Source of the DNA: Tomocerus qinae
Lineage: Eukaryota > Arthropoda > Collembola > Entomobryomorpha > Tomoceridae
NCBI GenBank assembly: GCA_020055645.1
Contig: CM034549.1
Location: forward strand, 26,123,930 to 26,187,929
Direction of reading: 5' to 3'
DNA length: 64,000 nucleotides
The position numbers and the translations under genes are program-made. How positions within the stretch are numbered: the stretch's first letter is position 1; the number at the start of each line of letters is the position of its first letter. Of the stretch, positions 13,103 to 26,745 are shown piece by piece. The notes under the pieces are model-generated. The model made no database searches. It was not told the origin of the DNA and worked only from the letters and a program-made list of their open reading frames with translations.

Positions 13103-16100
13103 GTAAATGACACCGCCAATTTAAATAGACGTCATTGTAAATACCTCGTCATTTAAAATAGACGTCATCGCAAATGACCCCGTCATTTTAAATAGACATC
13201 ATTTTAAATAACCCCGTCGTTTTGAACATTCCTGTCATTTTAAATAATCTCTTTATATTAAATATTCCCGTCATCTTAAATATTCCGTCATTTTCACCTC
13301 TTCATTTTAAGTAGCTCTGTTATTTTAATTATCTACCACTATTTTAATCGTCCTCGTTATTTCTATCTATTTTCTTGCCCCGTTACATTAACTAACCAAT
13401 CCTATGTCAAGTCAAGTCAGCCTATTCAATCCACAACCAAATGATACTAACTGAATAAACATTGCCTTGCTATTAATAGTTTGACTCCGCTGCGGTCGCC
13501 CCGTTCGAGGTGAAAGGGACACTAATCCCTTTACATGGCAGAGGCCTGCCTGCTTAAAGAGTAGGACTTTGTCAAATTTTTGAATTTCACTGGCAAAATA
13601 TTTTCTACTGAAAAATAAAAAATTGGAGTGGCTACCGTCTTCATTATTAAGTCGAGTAGGTCAGGAAGAAGTTTGGTAAAGATCGGATGAAAACTGTAGG
13701 AGGAGTATTTGAACAAAGCGTGACAGATCGAAGCGTTTTCTCCCACTCCTTCAATGTTAAAATTCGAAATTCAAAAAATCATAAAACGATTTCTATGAAA
13801 GATATCGTTTTGAAACTCGAAATTTGGGGTTCTGACTATGATATGAACATCCAGTAAAAATTTGAAAGTCGTAGATTGATGTTAAAGGGTAAATGAATTG
13901 CTCTTATTATATAGATGTATGATGCAAGTAGATGTATTGTAATTTTAATTAACTGTAATGTAGTAATACTTTTGGTAGAACTTAAACAAAGTTAATTGTT
14001 CTAGGTGAAAATCGTAGTTGGGTTGGAATGACCTGAAGTGAAAAGAGTTTGTTGGCATGAGATAAAACGGTAGGGAATAGAATTCTAGTGGTAGTTGGGT
14101 GAGAAGGGGTAAAGTCTTGTTATGGAGTGAGTACGTGGAGATAATTTACAGAGCAATTTGAATAGCGCAGTATAAACTGAAGAGTAAACTTCCGTTTGCA
14201 GACGGATTTGATTGTATATTTGTCAGAGGAGTCAAGGGTCCATAAAATCACATGTAGCAGACGTAAAATTCATTAGTGAATTCCAGTTAAACTGAGTGTG
14301 AGTAGATATTTCAGCTTTAAGTTCGTAGTTCAGTTCTGGTGAACTCGGACGTAATCTAATACCCACTTTCCTCCATTCAACAGAAGACATTAATGCAGAC
14401 TCTTGTTTACAAAGAGCGAGTACTCCGCATTTAGCTATATATTTAAGAGATGCACTTAAGAGGCATATAGTCATACAAGTGTGTACCTTTGTCTGCCTAC
14501 CTCTAGCTTAGCCTTTCTCGCACTAATGCCAGGCCAATGTAAATTAAAGTAATAGAATAAATTGTTGTAGTCTGAATAAATATCATATATACTATCTGTA
14601 GTAGGTAGTTCATAGTCATGCTTATAGGTAATACGTGCTGACAAAATGTAAATATTATTATACTAGATATAGTCATTAGTATTAGTCGAAGAAAGTCTCA
14701 GGACTAAATCCAAAGACTGGCTGGCGAAAATTAATTTAAGACTTGAACACGTTTGCCGAGCCTGAACCAGCTCAACTTCAGTTCATATTAACTTAAGTTA
14801 TTTAGCTTAGTGCTATCTGTTCGGGGGCTTGGCATATCTGTATCGTGTCGTGTCTTTGTACACTACAGTCTTCGCACATGAAGCCAATACTAATTCTACT
14901 TACTATGTAGATGAGTTCCACAATGGAATCCTTACTCCTCTTGTCAATTTACAACACAGAACTCATCTTTCATGCTCATGGCTCACGTCCACAAACTCAA
15001 TGCATATAAAATGCACAGAATATAACATGCAATAAAACCGTGTTTAGCATACTCATAAGGATATTTGTACCAAAACACCACACCATAATATTGGAAACAA
15101 GTATCACTATCACATTTTATCTGCTACTAACCCTATATCAACAACTACAATGCACTCGTTACGTAGAGTACTACTATTATGCTCGAGTATGTACTTAGAC
15201 AAGGTACTGTAACTCATTAGTGTAACTAGTCCTACGTTTCGAGAGCAGGAGCTATAAAAGACCTGTCTAAACATACACAATTACTTTCCATTGGCATCCT
15301 TAAAATGTAGAGATAGTACATGCTACAAAGTAATATCTATATACCTCACTTCAACTTATATAAATACATACAAGATTTATAGCACCAGTATGGTATATTA
15401 TATATGCTGTGTGTTTATTAACCAAAGTAAGGATCTCGCTCTACCTAATTCCTATTATGTGTAGTAATGTGGTTTGCTATTGTGTTCCGTGCCGTGCAGA
15501 GTATGTTTCCTGCTGTGCATTTGCTTGCTTTCTCCTGAATGTATTCCAAAGCAGTACAGGGTGCTACAATTTACTCAAATAATTACAATTAGTTACCCGA
15601 TAGGATTTCTAGGGCTCTGAAAACTCCGAACTGTCGCTCTAGTCAAGTGAACAATGCCCTGCCGGAATTAGTATTTAAACCAAGTTTGACTAGAATTTCA
15701 AGTTGCATTGGAGGAGGAAGAGAAAGAAAACGGCTCTCTTTTTGGCAGTTATATAAACTAATGCCACTGTGTACATTAGCTAGCTACTCCTGCTCACTAC
15801 AAGCCAATTCAATACTTTTACATACTCCTTCTGCCAACAACTGTGCGAAGGAAGGAAATCTAAGCAAAGGGATGCTATTGCTATGCGATGCCAGAGGGAT
15901 GAATATGAATGCTGACTGAGTGAGCAAAGCAGGCAGGCAGTGTGTTCTATGTATCTTGAAGAGAGTTTGAGTCGACTAGTCGAGTATTTGTACGAGACGA
16001 ACGTGCTTTGCATGGAAACGCAGACAATGAGAAGGAAATTATTGATTTCTGCCTTTCTCTATGTACACACGGAATTATGGTAAAAGGATACGTACGGAGA

Positions 16101-19100
16101 ACAGCAACACAAACTCTTATTATAATAAACGTACGTAGCTCTTCGTATTAGAATGTATTTATGTTGCATGGTGAAGGGGACACATCCAATAGTTTGTTCT
16201 TTACTTTAAGTCCAACATAAAACCCTGTAATTCAAAAGAGAGGAGCGGAGGGAAAGCAAAATGACATGGAGCAGCTCAAGTGCATTGTATTGGAATGCAT
16301 ACTTGAGTCGTGTCGAGACGAGAGGTGAAGAGGAATAATAATGACTTTCCTTATTTTCATTATACCCCCTATACTACCTCTGCATACACTCGCTGTACTA
16401 CCATTGCAGTTCTACTGCATTAACTACCGTACACATAAACTATATAATGCATTGTGTACCATATACCAAGATATTAGTACCTTACATACCATAACATGTT
16501 CCACGAGGACAAAATGAAAGCAAAAGTCACTAGATTAATTTCGCGGTTCAACTCCGCCATTGTTAACTCTAATACCGCACCGTTCCTAGTCAGAAAAACC
16601 TCTTTGAAGCACCCCCTTTTCAATTCCCCTTTGCAAAATAACTTTCTCCATTTACTAAAACACAAGTGAAAGCTGCTCCCTATAATTTCTTTATCTCTCA
16701 AGTAAAATACCCTATCTGCAACCCACTACTATATTCAACACAATCTATAAAAAGACAAGGTGTCTTAAATCTAAACGGGGAACTGTAATTTGGTGTAACG
16801 TAGATATTTACTTCTGTACACCAAGAAAAGCATTACTTATACAGTAACAATGTATTTCAGCACAACTTGAAACAAAGTAACTGCAACATTTTAAAATATT
16901 GCACAAGAGAACAATCCCTTTCACAATAACATAGCCAGGTAGATAATAATGAAAATCGGGGTTTGTAATTTGTCGGGAGGTCGTAGAATGCGAGTCGTTT
17001 TGTAGGATCCGTTTAATGCTAGTAAAATGGAGTAAATGTCAGAAATTTCTGTGCCTAATTCTAATTAGTCATAAAAGAAGAGGGAGAACATTCACTTAGC
17101 AATAAAAAAGAGAAATTAATTCCCGTAACACTGCAGTTGGTATTGTAAAGAAGAATGTGGCGGATCTACCTCTGTATACGTGTCTGTCTGACTAGGTATG
17201 TAGTATTTAGTTGGACGGTGGCGGTGAATTATTAGCAACGTTATTTCTCTGTCCTGGACTGAATGTCTTAGTGGAAGTATGTAAAGTTGAAGAGGAAGCG
17301 GCAGTTAGTGGCTTCCATCGTTCCATCTCTTTGGTTTCTATGTAGAGCATATATTCATTTGTGGGCCAGATAGAGATATATGTCCATGATAAGTAAACAG
17401 GCTCCAGAAGAGTGTTATAGAAAATCCTTACAGTTCGTCTATCTGATAGTACATAAGTAGTAAGTACATTCCAAATCCTCTTTATTTCGTGCAATCAAAG
17501 TCTGCCTTGCCTTACTTAATGTATGTAGTCTTGACTTGACTCGAACTAAGAAGACGGAACAAGGTTTCCTTTCCTAACCGTATCCTTAGTCTGGTGGTGT
17601 ATCTGATGGCATCGTATCTCTATTACATACTACTACATTGGTAGTAGTAGTCGTACTTATACTCATATACTATTATGCACAGCTCTGGTATGAATCTACA
17701 GAGTGGTTATTCCTTTCTAAAGACTAACTTTGCAAAATGGTCGGAAGTATACATAATAGATGAAGTAAGTTGGAAGGTCCATACTAGCACTAGAGTACCA
17801 CTCGCTCCTCAAAACTACTTTACTTTCCTCTTTATTTCCATTTGAATGTAATGCGATGCCATTGTGTACATGTGGAGTGGCAGAATGGAGTGAAGTGGAC
17901 CTAGACTCAACAGAGAACTACTGTAAACTACGTACGTACTCCACATCTCTGTCTTTCCAAAATATTTCTTCCTAATAAAATCCCGACTTTCAAAATAGAT
18001 GCAGACAGCATCAGCACGACTACGAATACTACTAGAATAAACTATACCAAAACAAAATAACGAGGGAGATAGACTTACTCTTTTAGTAGACAAAGCAATA
18101 AGGCCCTGCCTATTCCATTTCATTATTCCTTTCCAAAATGCACCAGAAGATATAGATAGCACTATGAATACAGCTAGATACTATACTATTTTGGAAGATT
18201 CTGCGTAAATTAGTTTTCTCCTCTTTGTCTGCTTACAAACCAATATAATAGAGTCCGTCCCCTTCCTACTTATCACGTCAATTCAGTAGAGAATACTACA
18301 GAAACTAGAATCCTACTTTTACAAGTGTCTTCCACTAACTAACGTAAGTGTAACTTCAGATCACCCGCACACATGCAAATGAGCATTAATACTACATAAA
18401 AGTAGAGAGATATTCTATAATATAGCATTCCGCCCAGATGAGCTCTATACTAAAAAGGAGTACATGCATTTATTTGCATTTTATATACATGAAGCTAACA
18501 ATAAGAGAAGATTGTTTGGATATTATTCGAATTCTCATTCACACACGCGTCAATAGAAAGCCAAGATCCCCAACAGCTAATTTGTGAGGAAGCATCCGAA
18601 GAACACTTGAGCACATTTCACTTTAACTTTTACAGACAGAGCAACGATCAGCGAGGAGTGTTCTTTTTCCCTTGTTAGTGTTTTCGAGATGGGAGCCGAC
18701 ATTATCATACACAAGAAGCGAGAGGATATATCTCCATCCCTTCATCTTCAAGCCAGGCCATATTATAGTATTGTATTACAATTCAGGCACTTGAGTCAAG
18801 TTAAGTCACGGCAGAGGAAGTCAAGTACGCACTGAGATAAAGGCAGGAAGCGGACCGTGGAACTCAACTTTGGTTCTCTTCTCTGTGTAACTTAAGAAGT
18901 ATGTAGAGTCAGAGAGGATGGTTTCGCATCGTCTAACGTCTTGTCTCGGTTTTCTCATGGTTTGTCAAAGCACAAGTACAAGTGTAAGCTTTTTCTTTAT
19001 TAAACTGTCCATCTCCTCGCAAACACTCGACTTGCACAATCGTCCTGTCCTCCACAATAGATATTTAGGAAAACTCACATGTGTCAGTTCACTTTAACTT

Positions 19101-22100
19101 CCTTACGAAGAAAGAAAACGATCAAAAGTCACAGTCAGACATAAAACTATCAGAATGTTTCTTTCTTCAACCCCACGATTTACAATGCTTCAGTGTTTTC
19201 TTACTTCCTTGAAACTGTACTGAGAAAAGTTTACCATAAAATCTACGCACCTGCTGAACTAAATGGCACATAAAATTAAATTGCATTGAGCTGCTCAAGT
19301 TTCAACCGTTCCCACTCCTCCATTTTCTTACAGAATCCAATCCGCTCCCCCAATTTTCATCATTGTTTCCGTCATTCAGAATTGTTCATTTACTACGGGC
19401 ATAACATGCTTCTTTGTTCCAGCTTTCTTCATTCAAGACAGCCTTAACTTCCAGGTTAATCGATGAAGCTAACGGAAAACGGAGGTTATCTCCAGAAGAA
19501 AACCAGTCGTAATGAGTTTCTAAGCTGTTGCCTTACAGACCAATATATATTTCAAGGTGCTCTTATACATGCCTTCAAGCTGTGTACCCTCCATTCACCT
19601 ACTAAATATCTTCGCGCGCACAATTTTCAAGGAAAAATATAGATTTTCATGTCTTTTCTTTACTTTCAAATTCACAGCTCATATCGCACAGGGCCTGTCA
19701 AATAACTTTTTCAATTCCTAAATGTTTACCCAAACCTTTATTGTTTTCCTGTCCAGTGGAACGAGGAAATTCCTAGATCTGTTACACAACTACTGGAAAA
19801 CCTATAACCACAGGCATAGTCAATATCAATACAATATCGTAGTAAGTATTGAAAATATTGCCGAAATCCTATTAGGAATGCTTCAAAACACAAACAACAA
19901 TACAAAAGCTATTTTAACGGAACAGTTCTGTGAAATTTTATTTTTAATTCGCATTTGTTCAAGCAATAATTTTCTATATACGCTATAGGTATAAAATGTA
20001 TAGGTGGTTCTACTTCTATCATGGTAGTACTAAAGTTATTTCCAAAATTTAAGGCTTCTCCATAAATAAATTCACAACATTACTGCATAGAAGCGTAGTA
20101 AAGATGAGTTTGCAAAACTCAATCAAACGTAACAACGGATTTAGAAAACATGGAGCATTACTATCAAGTTTTTAGGTCGTAGAGGATTTTCTCGCATCTC
20201 TTCCTTGCTTTACTACATGAGAAAAATTCAATTTCTGCAAAGATGGATATTATTATGTGCATACGTAGCGTAGGTCGCCAATATATCACTGAAAAAACAT
20301 GCATAACATTCATTCACTATCGGATTACATTACTTACACCAAGAAGTCGACTAGAAGATACCAATACATACATGGCCAGAGTAAACTACCTTGGAAAAGA
20401 GTTTCACTTTATATTACTACATATATTAGAGCCTAGGAATTGGAATCTAACCGAGCACACTCTCCCGAAAAGGATATAACATTGATGTGATGTGAATTCG
20501 AAGGGACGGGGTTATGCCGAAGGAATAAGAAACTAAGTAGACTGGAAATACTGAGAATGGTGCAAGGTGAGGTGAGGAAATTATATGATGTGGGATTTCT
20601 GGATTTCTCCGAGAAAAGACCTCTTTTTCTTTCTCTCACACTTCGCCTCGCTATCAACATCGGATCCCAGTGATTTACAGCTAAAGGCCAAATAGATTGA
20701 CACTGACAGGACAGTCACACACATAGACAACTTTCCAAGAAACCATTTTATTTTTAATAACACTCAAATATATGTACCAACTACCAATATCGCTTCCTAG
20801 AAAAAAGGCAGCCCCAATAATTCAATAAAAAAATACAAGAATTCGGTTTTAGTCAAAACCCAGAGGTACGCTTATCATTTCACTTCCAACTCTACTCAAT
20901 GCAACTTCATAAATATTATTTCAGCTTCCGTCTCATTCAAAGAGCAGTGACTTCATCGGCAAATAACCTTTTATTTTCTAAGAGCAATATGGAAAACCAA
21001 TTTTGAAAACTGCACGAACTGACATGCAAAAAATTTCGAACCACCATTAACAAAGTGCACGTACTAACTTAATATAAAATTGTCAAATAAAATCACCTGC
21101 AGAGTACCAAACGGATAAAACTTGGTTAAAGCCTTTTATTATGATGTTAAAGTTAATGAAAAGTGCTTTGAAAATCGCAAAAGCCAGGAATGCAACTTAT
21201 GCTATTTTGAATATGAATGAATAGGTTACTTTTCATATAGATATGAATATTCTATAGGTAAGTGCTTTTACAGCAAAATTCGAGAAAAAATTCATTATTT
21301 TGCAGCTAAGGCATCTTTGGTTGAATAAGTCAGATAACATCCGGTAAAGGATGTGCTCTCGCAATACATAACGAAAGGAAGGAACCAATTAATTATCCAT
21401 TACGAAGAGCTCACTTAGGTAAATCAACGATTTTCCAGCCTACATTTCACTCTATGAAAACTCCAATCAATAGTTTTGCATTAGTACGGTATAAATCTCA
21501 CAGGCGCTCATTTACCTTCCATTTACTTTCTCCGCTTTTACTTTTCCTTTATTGCGGACTTAATGATTACGGGCTTTTAAGAATAATTTCGTCATTCGAC
21601 CTTATTAGATAAGACTAGTTAGTGGTTGTTGAAGACATTTTTCAATCTTTTATTGGTAAGAACGCATTTAGTACTCTCGTTACTACATTATTATCTTTAT
21701 GCCAAGTTTTATTTCAAACTTTTAAAGGAGGAATAGAGAATTTTTATTCAATTTAATTGGAGCTGCCAAACAAAAAAATATTTTGTACCAAGCATTGTTG
21801 AGCGGTGTTCGGGGAATCGAGTTTTAAAGTTGCTTGACGTACCTACGTCATTTTATAATGCTCCTTCATTATATTCTATTCTATTGTGAAGCAAGAAAGG
21901 AATACCATTCTATGGAAATGATACTAAGTAGATGAGAAACTTGAAATGATTGAATGAGATGCTTTTTGTGAAAATAATCCGATTTATTCGAAACCCCTTT
22001 AATATGAAAGTTCTATTCTTACACAGGTACCTAAAGGAGGATTGAGGACAACGGGACAAATCTATTGATGCCCTCGGATTGTGACATAGATAATAGTGCT

Positions 22101-22350
22101 ATCACATATAAAGGGGAGAAACACGCAGCAGCGACACTCGACATACTTAGTACTAATTTCGATGCTTGAAATACATAATGATAGGAAGTAAAGTTGTCCT
22201 AGTTGGGACCAATCCGTTTTTTGTTAACTCTGTTTGTACTTTGGCTACTATGTACCCATAGGACCTCTACTCGGCAACGAGAACTCAACTGTGTTCCACG
22301 ACAATTTCAAGTGAAATCGATAAGGCTAGACAAATAAACGCTCAACTTAC

Positions 22351-22559
22351 CGTCATTATCAATAGCGAAAGGCTGGTCAGTGGTAAGGATTTCATATTTG
22401 CAAATATCTCCAAACTTAGCCGTGCAATCTCGATCCGTTGCTTCGACTCGGAGAATTTGGTCATACAATCGTCCTTCATCAACTTGTTTAACGTAGGAAG
22501 GCTCCAGGAATGTTGGTGAGTATTCGTTGACGTCAACAACGACGATGTGGACAGTGGCA
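22351..22559 (-). CDS. Cals: Calsyntenin internal exon: start and core of second cadherin domain
   Basis: This 209-bp exon enters in phase 2 (its first base T completes AA|T, Asn) and leaves in phase 1 (GAC G|GTAAGT). The acceptor tract is GTGTTTTCTTTTTCCAG. It encodes ATVHIVVVDVNEYSPTFLEP, then SYVKQVDEGRLYDQILRVEA, then TDRDCTAKFGDICKYEIL and TTDQPFAIDND. DVNEYSP is the calcium-binding inter-domain linker of cadherins (DxNDxxP type). DRD in the ATDRDC segment is the second calcium-binding motif. The Cys pair DC...ICKYEI is a calsyntenin hallmark not found in classical cadherins. The human protein has VNDVNEYAP and VEAVDADC at these positions. A longer open frame runs across both splice sites (22307-22594), but the intronic ends do not match the family. 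Confidence 0.97.
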
Positions 22560-25500
22560 CTGGAAAAAGAAAACACATCCGTTACTTTGTGCATACATGC
22601 AGATTACACTTCTAAGTGGATTAGTTGTGAAACTCCTAGAGAATTGAGTGAGTACTTAATGTAAAACGGAAAAAATGCTTTCGTTGCGTTTTGTCATACT
22701 TTGTGCTAGATGCTGATAATGAATTCAAGGTCAGGAGCTTGAGGTTCCATCCCAACTACAAGTTTGTCCTTCCTGCCTCACTTATAGCTTTTTAGTAGGT
22801 AAATATTTTTTATAGATCATTCCACAGTATGCAGAAATCGATAAGGACCTCACCAATGAAATTGTTAGACAGAATCTGTCACGGACATTGCAGGGGATCG
22901 AAAATACAGACTTGGCATTTTTTTCTACCAAGTAGGACGGTACAAGTGTCTGTCCTTTGAAAAGAGCCGTCTTTACTATTCCAAAAGAGTTTTATATACT
23001 ACCTACCATATTAGAATGTATAGTCACGGAAAACGTGATGTTCCATCGAGTAGGTACTAAAGGGTTGATCACATGATTTAATTCTTAAAATTTTTGGTAG
23101 GTGAGAGTTGAAAGGGCGCATCAGCATTTTCATTCACATTCCCTGCACAAAGGAACAGGACGTCGGAATTCAAATTCAATTCTCATTTCCACTAAAGCCT
23201 TCCGCGTTTTTCTTTGCCTCTAATTCGAATTCCATTTTCACGAAAGTACATTTCTTGGCCACGTCGCAAATATGTACATAAAAAATGCCCACTACTACCC
23301 ACATATCCATTTACCTTTTGCATTATATACTTCCCCACCGCAGCATTACTTATCTATTTAATCGGCGTAAGTAGTTCTTACCATGTGCCTACTCCTTACC
23401 TCCTCTGAGCATTACTCTAAAAGCCAAAGAGAAGAACCTGTAAGGTCGTCTACAAGTGAGTGACAATGACATATGGCCTTATCAAGATCATCACATTCGA
23501 CTCTCTATGAACATCAGAGAGAGAGAGATAGAGCTGAGAAAGTAAAAAAAATTGCTAGTAACTTTCTCTCCTTTCTCTTAGAGGCTAAGCTGCGCACGGT
23601 GTTAGAGAAAAGGTTAAAAGTGAGGAATCATGCATAAATACATAGTTTCATTTAAGAGGCTGAACACTAAGTACTAGTATGGCTATAGTGGATCTATACG
23701 GAGATCCAGAGTGCTAAAGAAGGTCCAGGAGTTGAGAAAAGTGAAACAATGAGTTAGGACGAGCATCCTTTTCCTTTGTGGCCCTGGTAAACGAGAATTG
23801 GAAAGTTTTCAACTCGTTTCTATACACATTGCTTTGCCTTACGGCATACTTAGTGCAAGAGAAGATCAAGAGCAGAAAAAAGCACAACCGGATGAATTGC
23901 ACCGGCAAGAAAGGACAGAGGAAGACAGGAGCTAAAACTAAGCTGGGGAAGATCAAAAGAGTTTCTAAGTAGAAGAGAATCTCAAGATGATAAAAAGGTG
24001 AAATAATTTATCGTGATCATCCCATTCCATTTCCAGAGCAGAAACACAACACTCACTCTCTCCCATCCCCAAGTAGCTACCTACCACCAACCTGAAACTA
24101 AAACTAACCAAAGTAATTCTGACTTTCGTGGCCCACGTTCCTTACCATAACTCCACTCTCCCACACATATCTATATGCACAATCGTTTGTAATACTTACT
24201 CCTAAAGTCTTCCGTTTCTCCTTGAATAAGAAACGTACTCACAGCTTTCACCAAGGGGGCATCCCTTTAAACTTTTATATACCTTTCCCCGAACTTCCTT
24301 CTACTTCCTTCAAATCTGAGTTTTCACTAGAGGGACTCTTTTGGGTGCCTTTGAATACGACTCTGTTCTGCATAAGCAAGCGTAGTTACATTTAATTGCA
24401 TATATTAGGGTATAGTACTATAGTAGCATACATATTTGAACAAACATCCCCTTTCTCTGCTTTCTCTGGAACTTTCCCCAACTAACCCGTTAGTCGTTAG
24501 TTTCCTTTTTGCTTACTCATCATCTATATTTCCCTTAGTACACTGTGTGTGCTCAAACAGTTAGCTCTGCTTACTTTAGTCCTTGAGTGTACAGAGGGAA
24601 AACACCATTAGTTAGTAGTTATCTATTTCCTGTATAGTCCATCTACGTCTATGCCTATGCGTATACATTCTGATATAATAAATATCTATACGAGTACTTC
24701 TCATCCTACTCTAATACCCGGAATTCATCACGGACTGTAATATATAACATTGTAGTACATTGTACAGACTAAGTAGAAACAGGACTCACATTCCTCACAC
24801 AGGATATCATAGTACAATACTACATTTCATTAGTCTGCCTAGTTCTGGTTACTACCATACAACTTTCATTCTCTCCTCCTCTGTCGTGTCCACTATTTCT
24901 CTTGTTTGACTTTGGCTTCATTATGAATCCTCTCAACAGAGCTAAGTATCACTCTTCACTCGAACCGAGTACAAACCCGACGGCCCTATCACATATCCCT
25001 TTTATACTAACACATAATATATGAACGTACTTTACTCTACTTAGTCCCACTCTCCTACACTTTAAACAGGATAGATTCCTCTGTCACTCCGTAATGATGG
25101 TTTTCAGACTAACAAGTAAACTAAAATGAATACAAGACCATGATAACGATTTCATATAAATTAACTCCGGATATTGCCAATATTTTATAAGCTCCATTTC
25201 ATCGGATCAACATCCTTCTTTATTTATTCCATTAATCCGGTTCATCGATACCAAAAGGCCTACTTTTCGAACTTCAATAACATTAGTTTTCTTTCTTACT
25301 TAAATGTTGAAAGACAGAAATACTGTTGGAAGTTACATTTTGTTGAAAACTGTCCAATGAATTTTTACAGTAATTACAAAACTGCAAGTCAATTTATAAA
25401 ATTTTCGAATGAATTTATTTTGTTATCTCTATATTATAATCACCGTTTTAGATAGAGTAATATATTTACCTGCCTATATATGTTTGTAACTATGTGTGGT

Positions 25501-26745
25501 AGGGCGAGCTCAGGCACGTATCCAGGAATTTGGGTAAGGGGGTCGCAACGAATAGTTATGGTAAAAACTGAGCTGCATGAGCAGGGTAGGGGGGCCCTAT
25601 AACCTCTTCTGTGTACGTGCTTGGCCACAGTATCCAATATGCATGATTACGCTGGATGCCTACCTTTCGAAATTTAGTCACATATGCTGGGAGCTACTAG
25701 TCATATATAAATAGGTTCAAAAATTTCATGTCATCTTATAATGTAGGCAAATTACGATTTACCTGGTCCTGTCAGCTAGCAAAAGGTTAATAGAGTTGAT
25801 TTACAAGAATTTAGGAGCGTTTTCTAAAGTATGTCAATTTCCATGCAAAATAAGTCAGACGTGACATTATAAAGGAATGAAATGGACGTGTGTTCATCGA
25901 ATGCTGCGGTATTGATTAACTTGGACATGGAAGGTCTGCACTGTTAAGTAGAACTCGAACCTACTCGAATGAGCCATATCTTTCTGGTGGAACTAGAAGT
26001 TTCCGTTTAATTCCTGAAGCAATTGTGAAGCCAACTCATTTACAGATAAATAAGTTCTGCTGTGTATTACTTTTCTTTTAAACTATTAATGGACTGGTTG
26101 CGTATTTCCCAATTCCAACTTGCACAATACCTTACAGAAAGTTTATTGATTTTGTTTGAAGGTTATTTTTCGAAACTAAAGGAAACTAGCATCAAACTAC
26201 AAATTAATGATTCCGTTTTCAGTAATGAACGAACCATTGAGTATATACTGTACCATTTGATAAACAATAGAAGCATAAGTAGGACTTCTCTGTAATAGTA
26301 AAAAAACACTTTAATATTTCGTAATTACTTTTTCGGTGCCCATGAGAAAATCTTGTTATGTTTTTTCTTGGAAAGCATTTTATACTCGGGGAAAGTTTAC
26401 ACCGCGTACTTTTCCTTGCCGTTCACGTATAACAAAAAAGGAATCATGTTACCAATTAGACCGTTTTCTGATTGTCGTCACTGAGTATATAGGAGGCAGT
26501 TACGAAACTTGCTATAGATATAGGCGGTACAGATTGTTTCTATTTGGTAACATCTTTAGAACTTGAGATTACTCAGAATAAGAAACCTGGCCAAATAATT
26601 AATTCTTTGGAATACATCTGCCATTCCCGTTTAAATAACAGCTCACTTTACTGACATACGAAATCAAAAAGAAGACATATAGGTAAGCCAGGTCCATTCC
26701 ATACGGGAATAAAAGAAAAGTGAATGAGTGTATATAAGTACGTAC
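22560..26745 (-). other. Calsyntenin intron, 4,186 bp (phase 2)
   Basis: The donor is GACAA|GTACGT at 26745; the acceptor at 22560 is preceded by TTTTCTTTTTCCAG. The plus strand from about 23960 to 25140 is strongly C-rich relative to G. A short degraded repeat lies at 25511-25622. Open frames such as 25174-25455 and 26062-26295 (plus) have no features that distinguish them from chance. Confidence 0.85.
25511..25622. repeat. Short degraded repeat with inverted GCACGTA ends
   Basis: The segment begins CAGGCACGTATCCAGGAATT, contains a G-rich middle (GGGTAAGGGGGTCG and GGGTAGGGGGGCCC), and closes with TGTGTACGTGCTTGGCC, so GGCACGTA and TACGTGC(TT)GGCC face each other. The composition is unlike the surrounding AT-rich intron. 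Sequences starting CACGTATCCAGG with G runs are a common type of dispersed repeat in arthropods. I cannot name the family or show a target duplication. Confidence 0.4.

Larger units (their letters stand above)
12660..13385. repeat. Degenerate minisatellite region around the 18-bp array
   Basis: Diverged units of the same motif (CGTCATTTTAAAT and one- to four-base variants) extend left of the homogeneous core from about 12660 and right of it to about 13385. They are interrupted at about 13002-13102 by an unrelated repeat fragment. Right-side units include ACGTCATTGTAAATACC, CCCGTCATCTTAAATATT and GTTATTTTAATTATC. Decay increases with distance from the core, as expected when a central block was recently amplified out of an older array. 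Confidence 0.8.
12363..13915 (-). mobile_element. Non-autonomous Helitron-like element, 1,553 bp
   Basis: On the minus strand the element starts with TCTATATAATAAGAGCAA, directly preceded by A. It ends with the hairpin CCCGTTC-GGA-GAACGGG, an 11-base tail CCTATTACTAG and a host T. Helitrons are known to begin with TC and end with CTRR preceded by a short GC-rich hairpin 10-12 bases from the end, and to insert between A and T without target duplication. All these hallmarks are present. The TCTATATAATAA start is also typical of animal Helitrons. There is no Rep/helicase open frame, so the copy would move only in trans. The interior holds a large 18-bp minisatellite, a foreign repeat fragment, and GC-richer blocks near both sides (around 12530 and 13480-13550). 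Family identity and exact ends need a second copy for confirmation. Confidence 0.75.
5182..22350 (-). other. Calsyntenin intron, 17,169 bp (phase 1)
   Basis: The intron is bounded by the GTAAGT donor at 22350 and the TTTCAG acceptor at 5182. Both flanking codons are split after the first base, and the join gives Gly (G|GC). Its main content is the Helitron-like element at 12363-13915 with its minisatellite. A GC-richer, splice-bordered patch at 9596-9675 is discussed in the findings. Otherwise it is AT-rich non-coding DNA. The longest open frames (for example 17815-18162, 115 codons, minus) show no recognisable domain, signal or splice context. Confidence 0.85.

Noticed and set aside
22307..22594. 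95-codon minus-strand ORF with its own Met start
   Set aside because: The Met lies in the intron upstream of the acceptor; the true exon is 22351-22559.
22715..22765. tRNA-derived SINE-like segment (AGCTTGAGGTTCCATCCCAA)
   Set aside because: It resembles a B box only loosely; no convincing A box at the right distance and no tail.
23516..23532. GA microsatellite
   Set aside because: Very short run, ordinary in intronic DNA.
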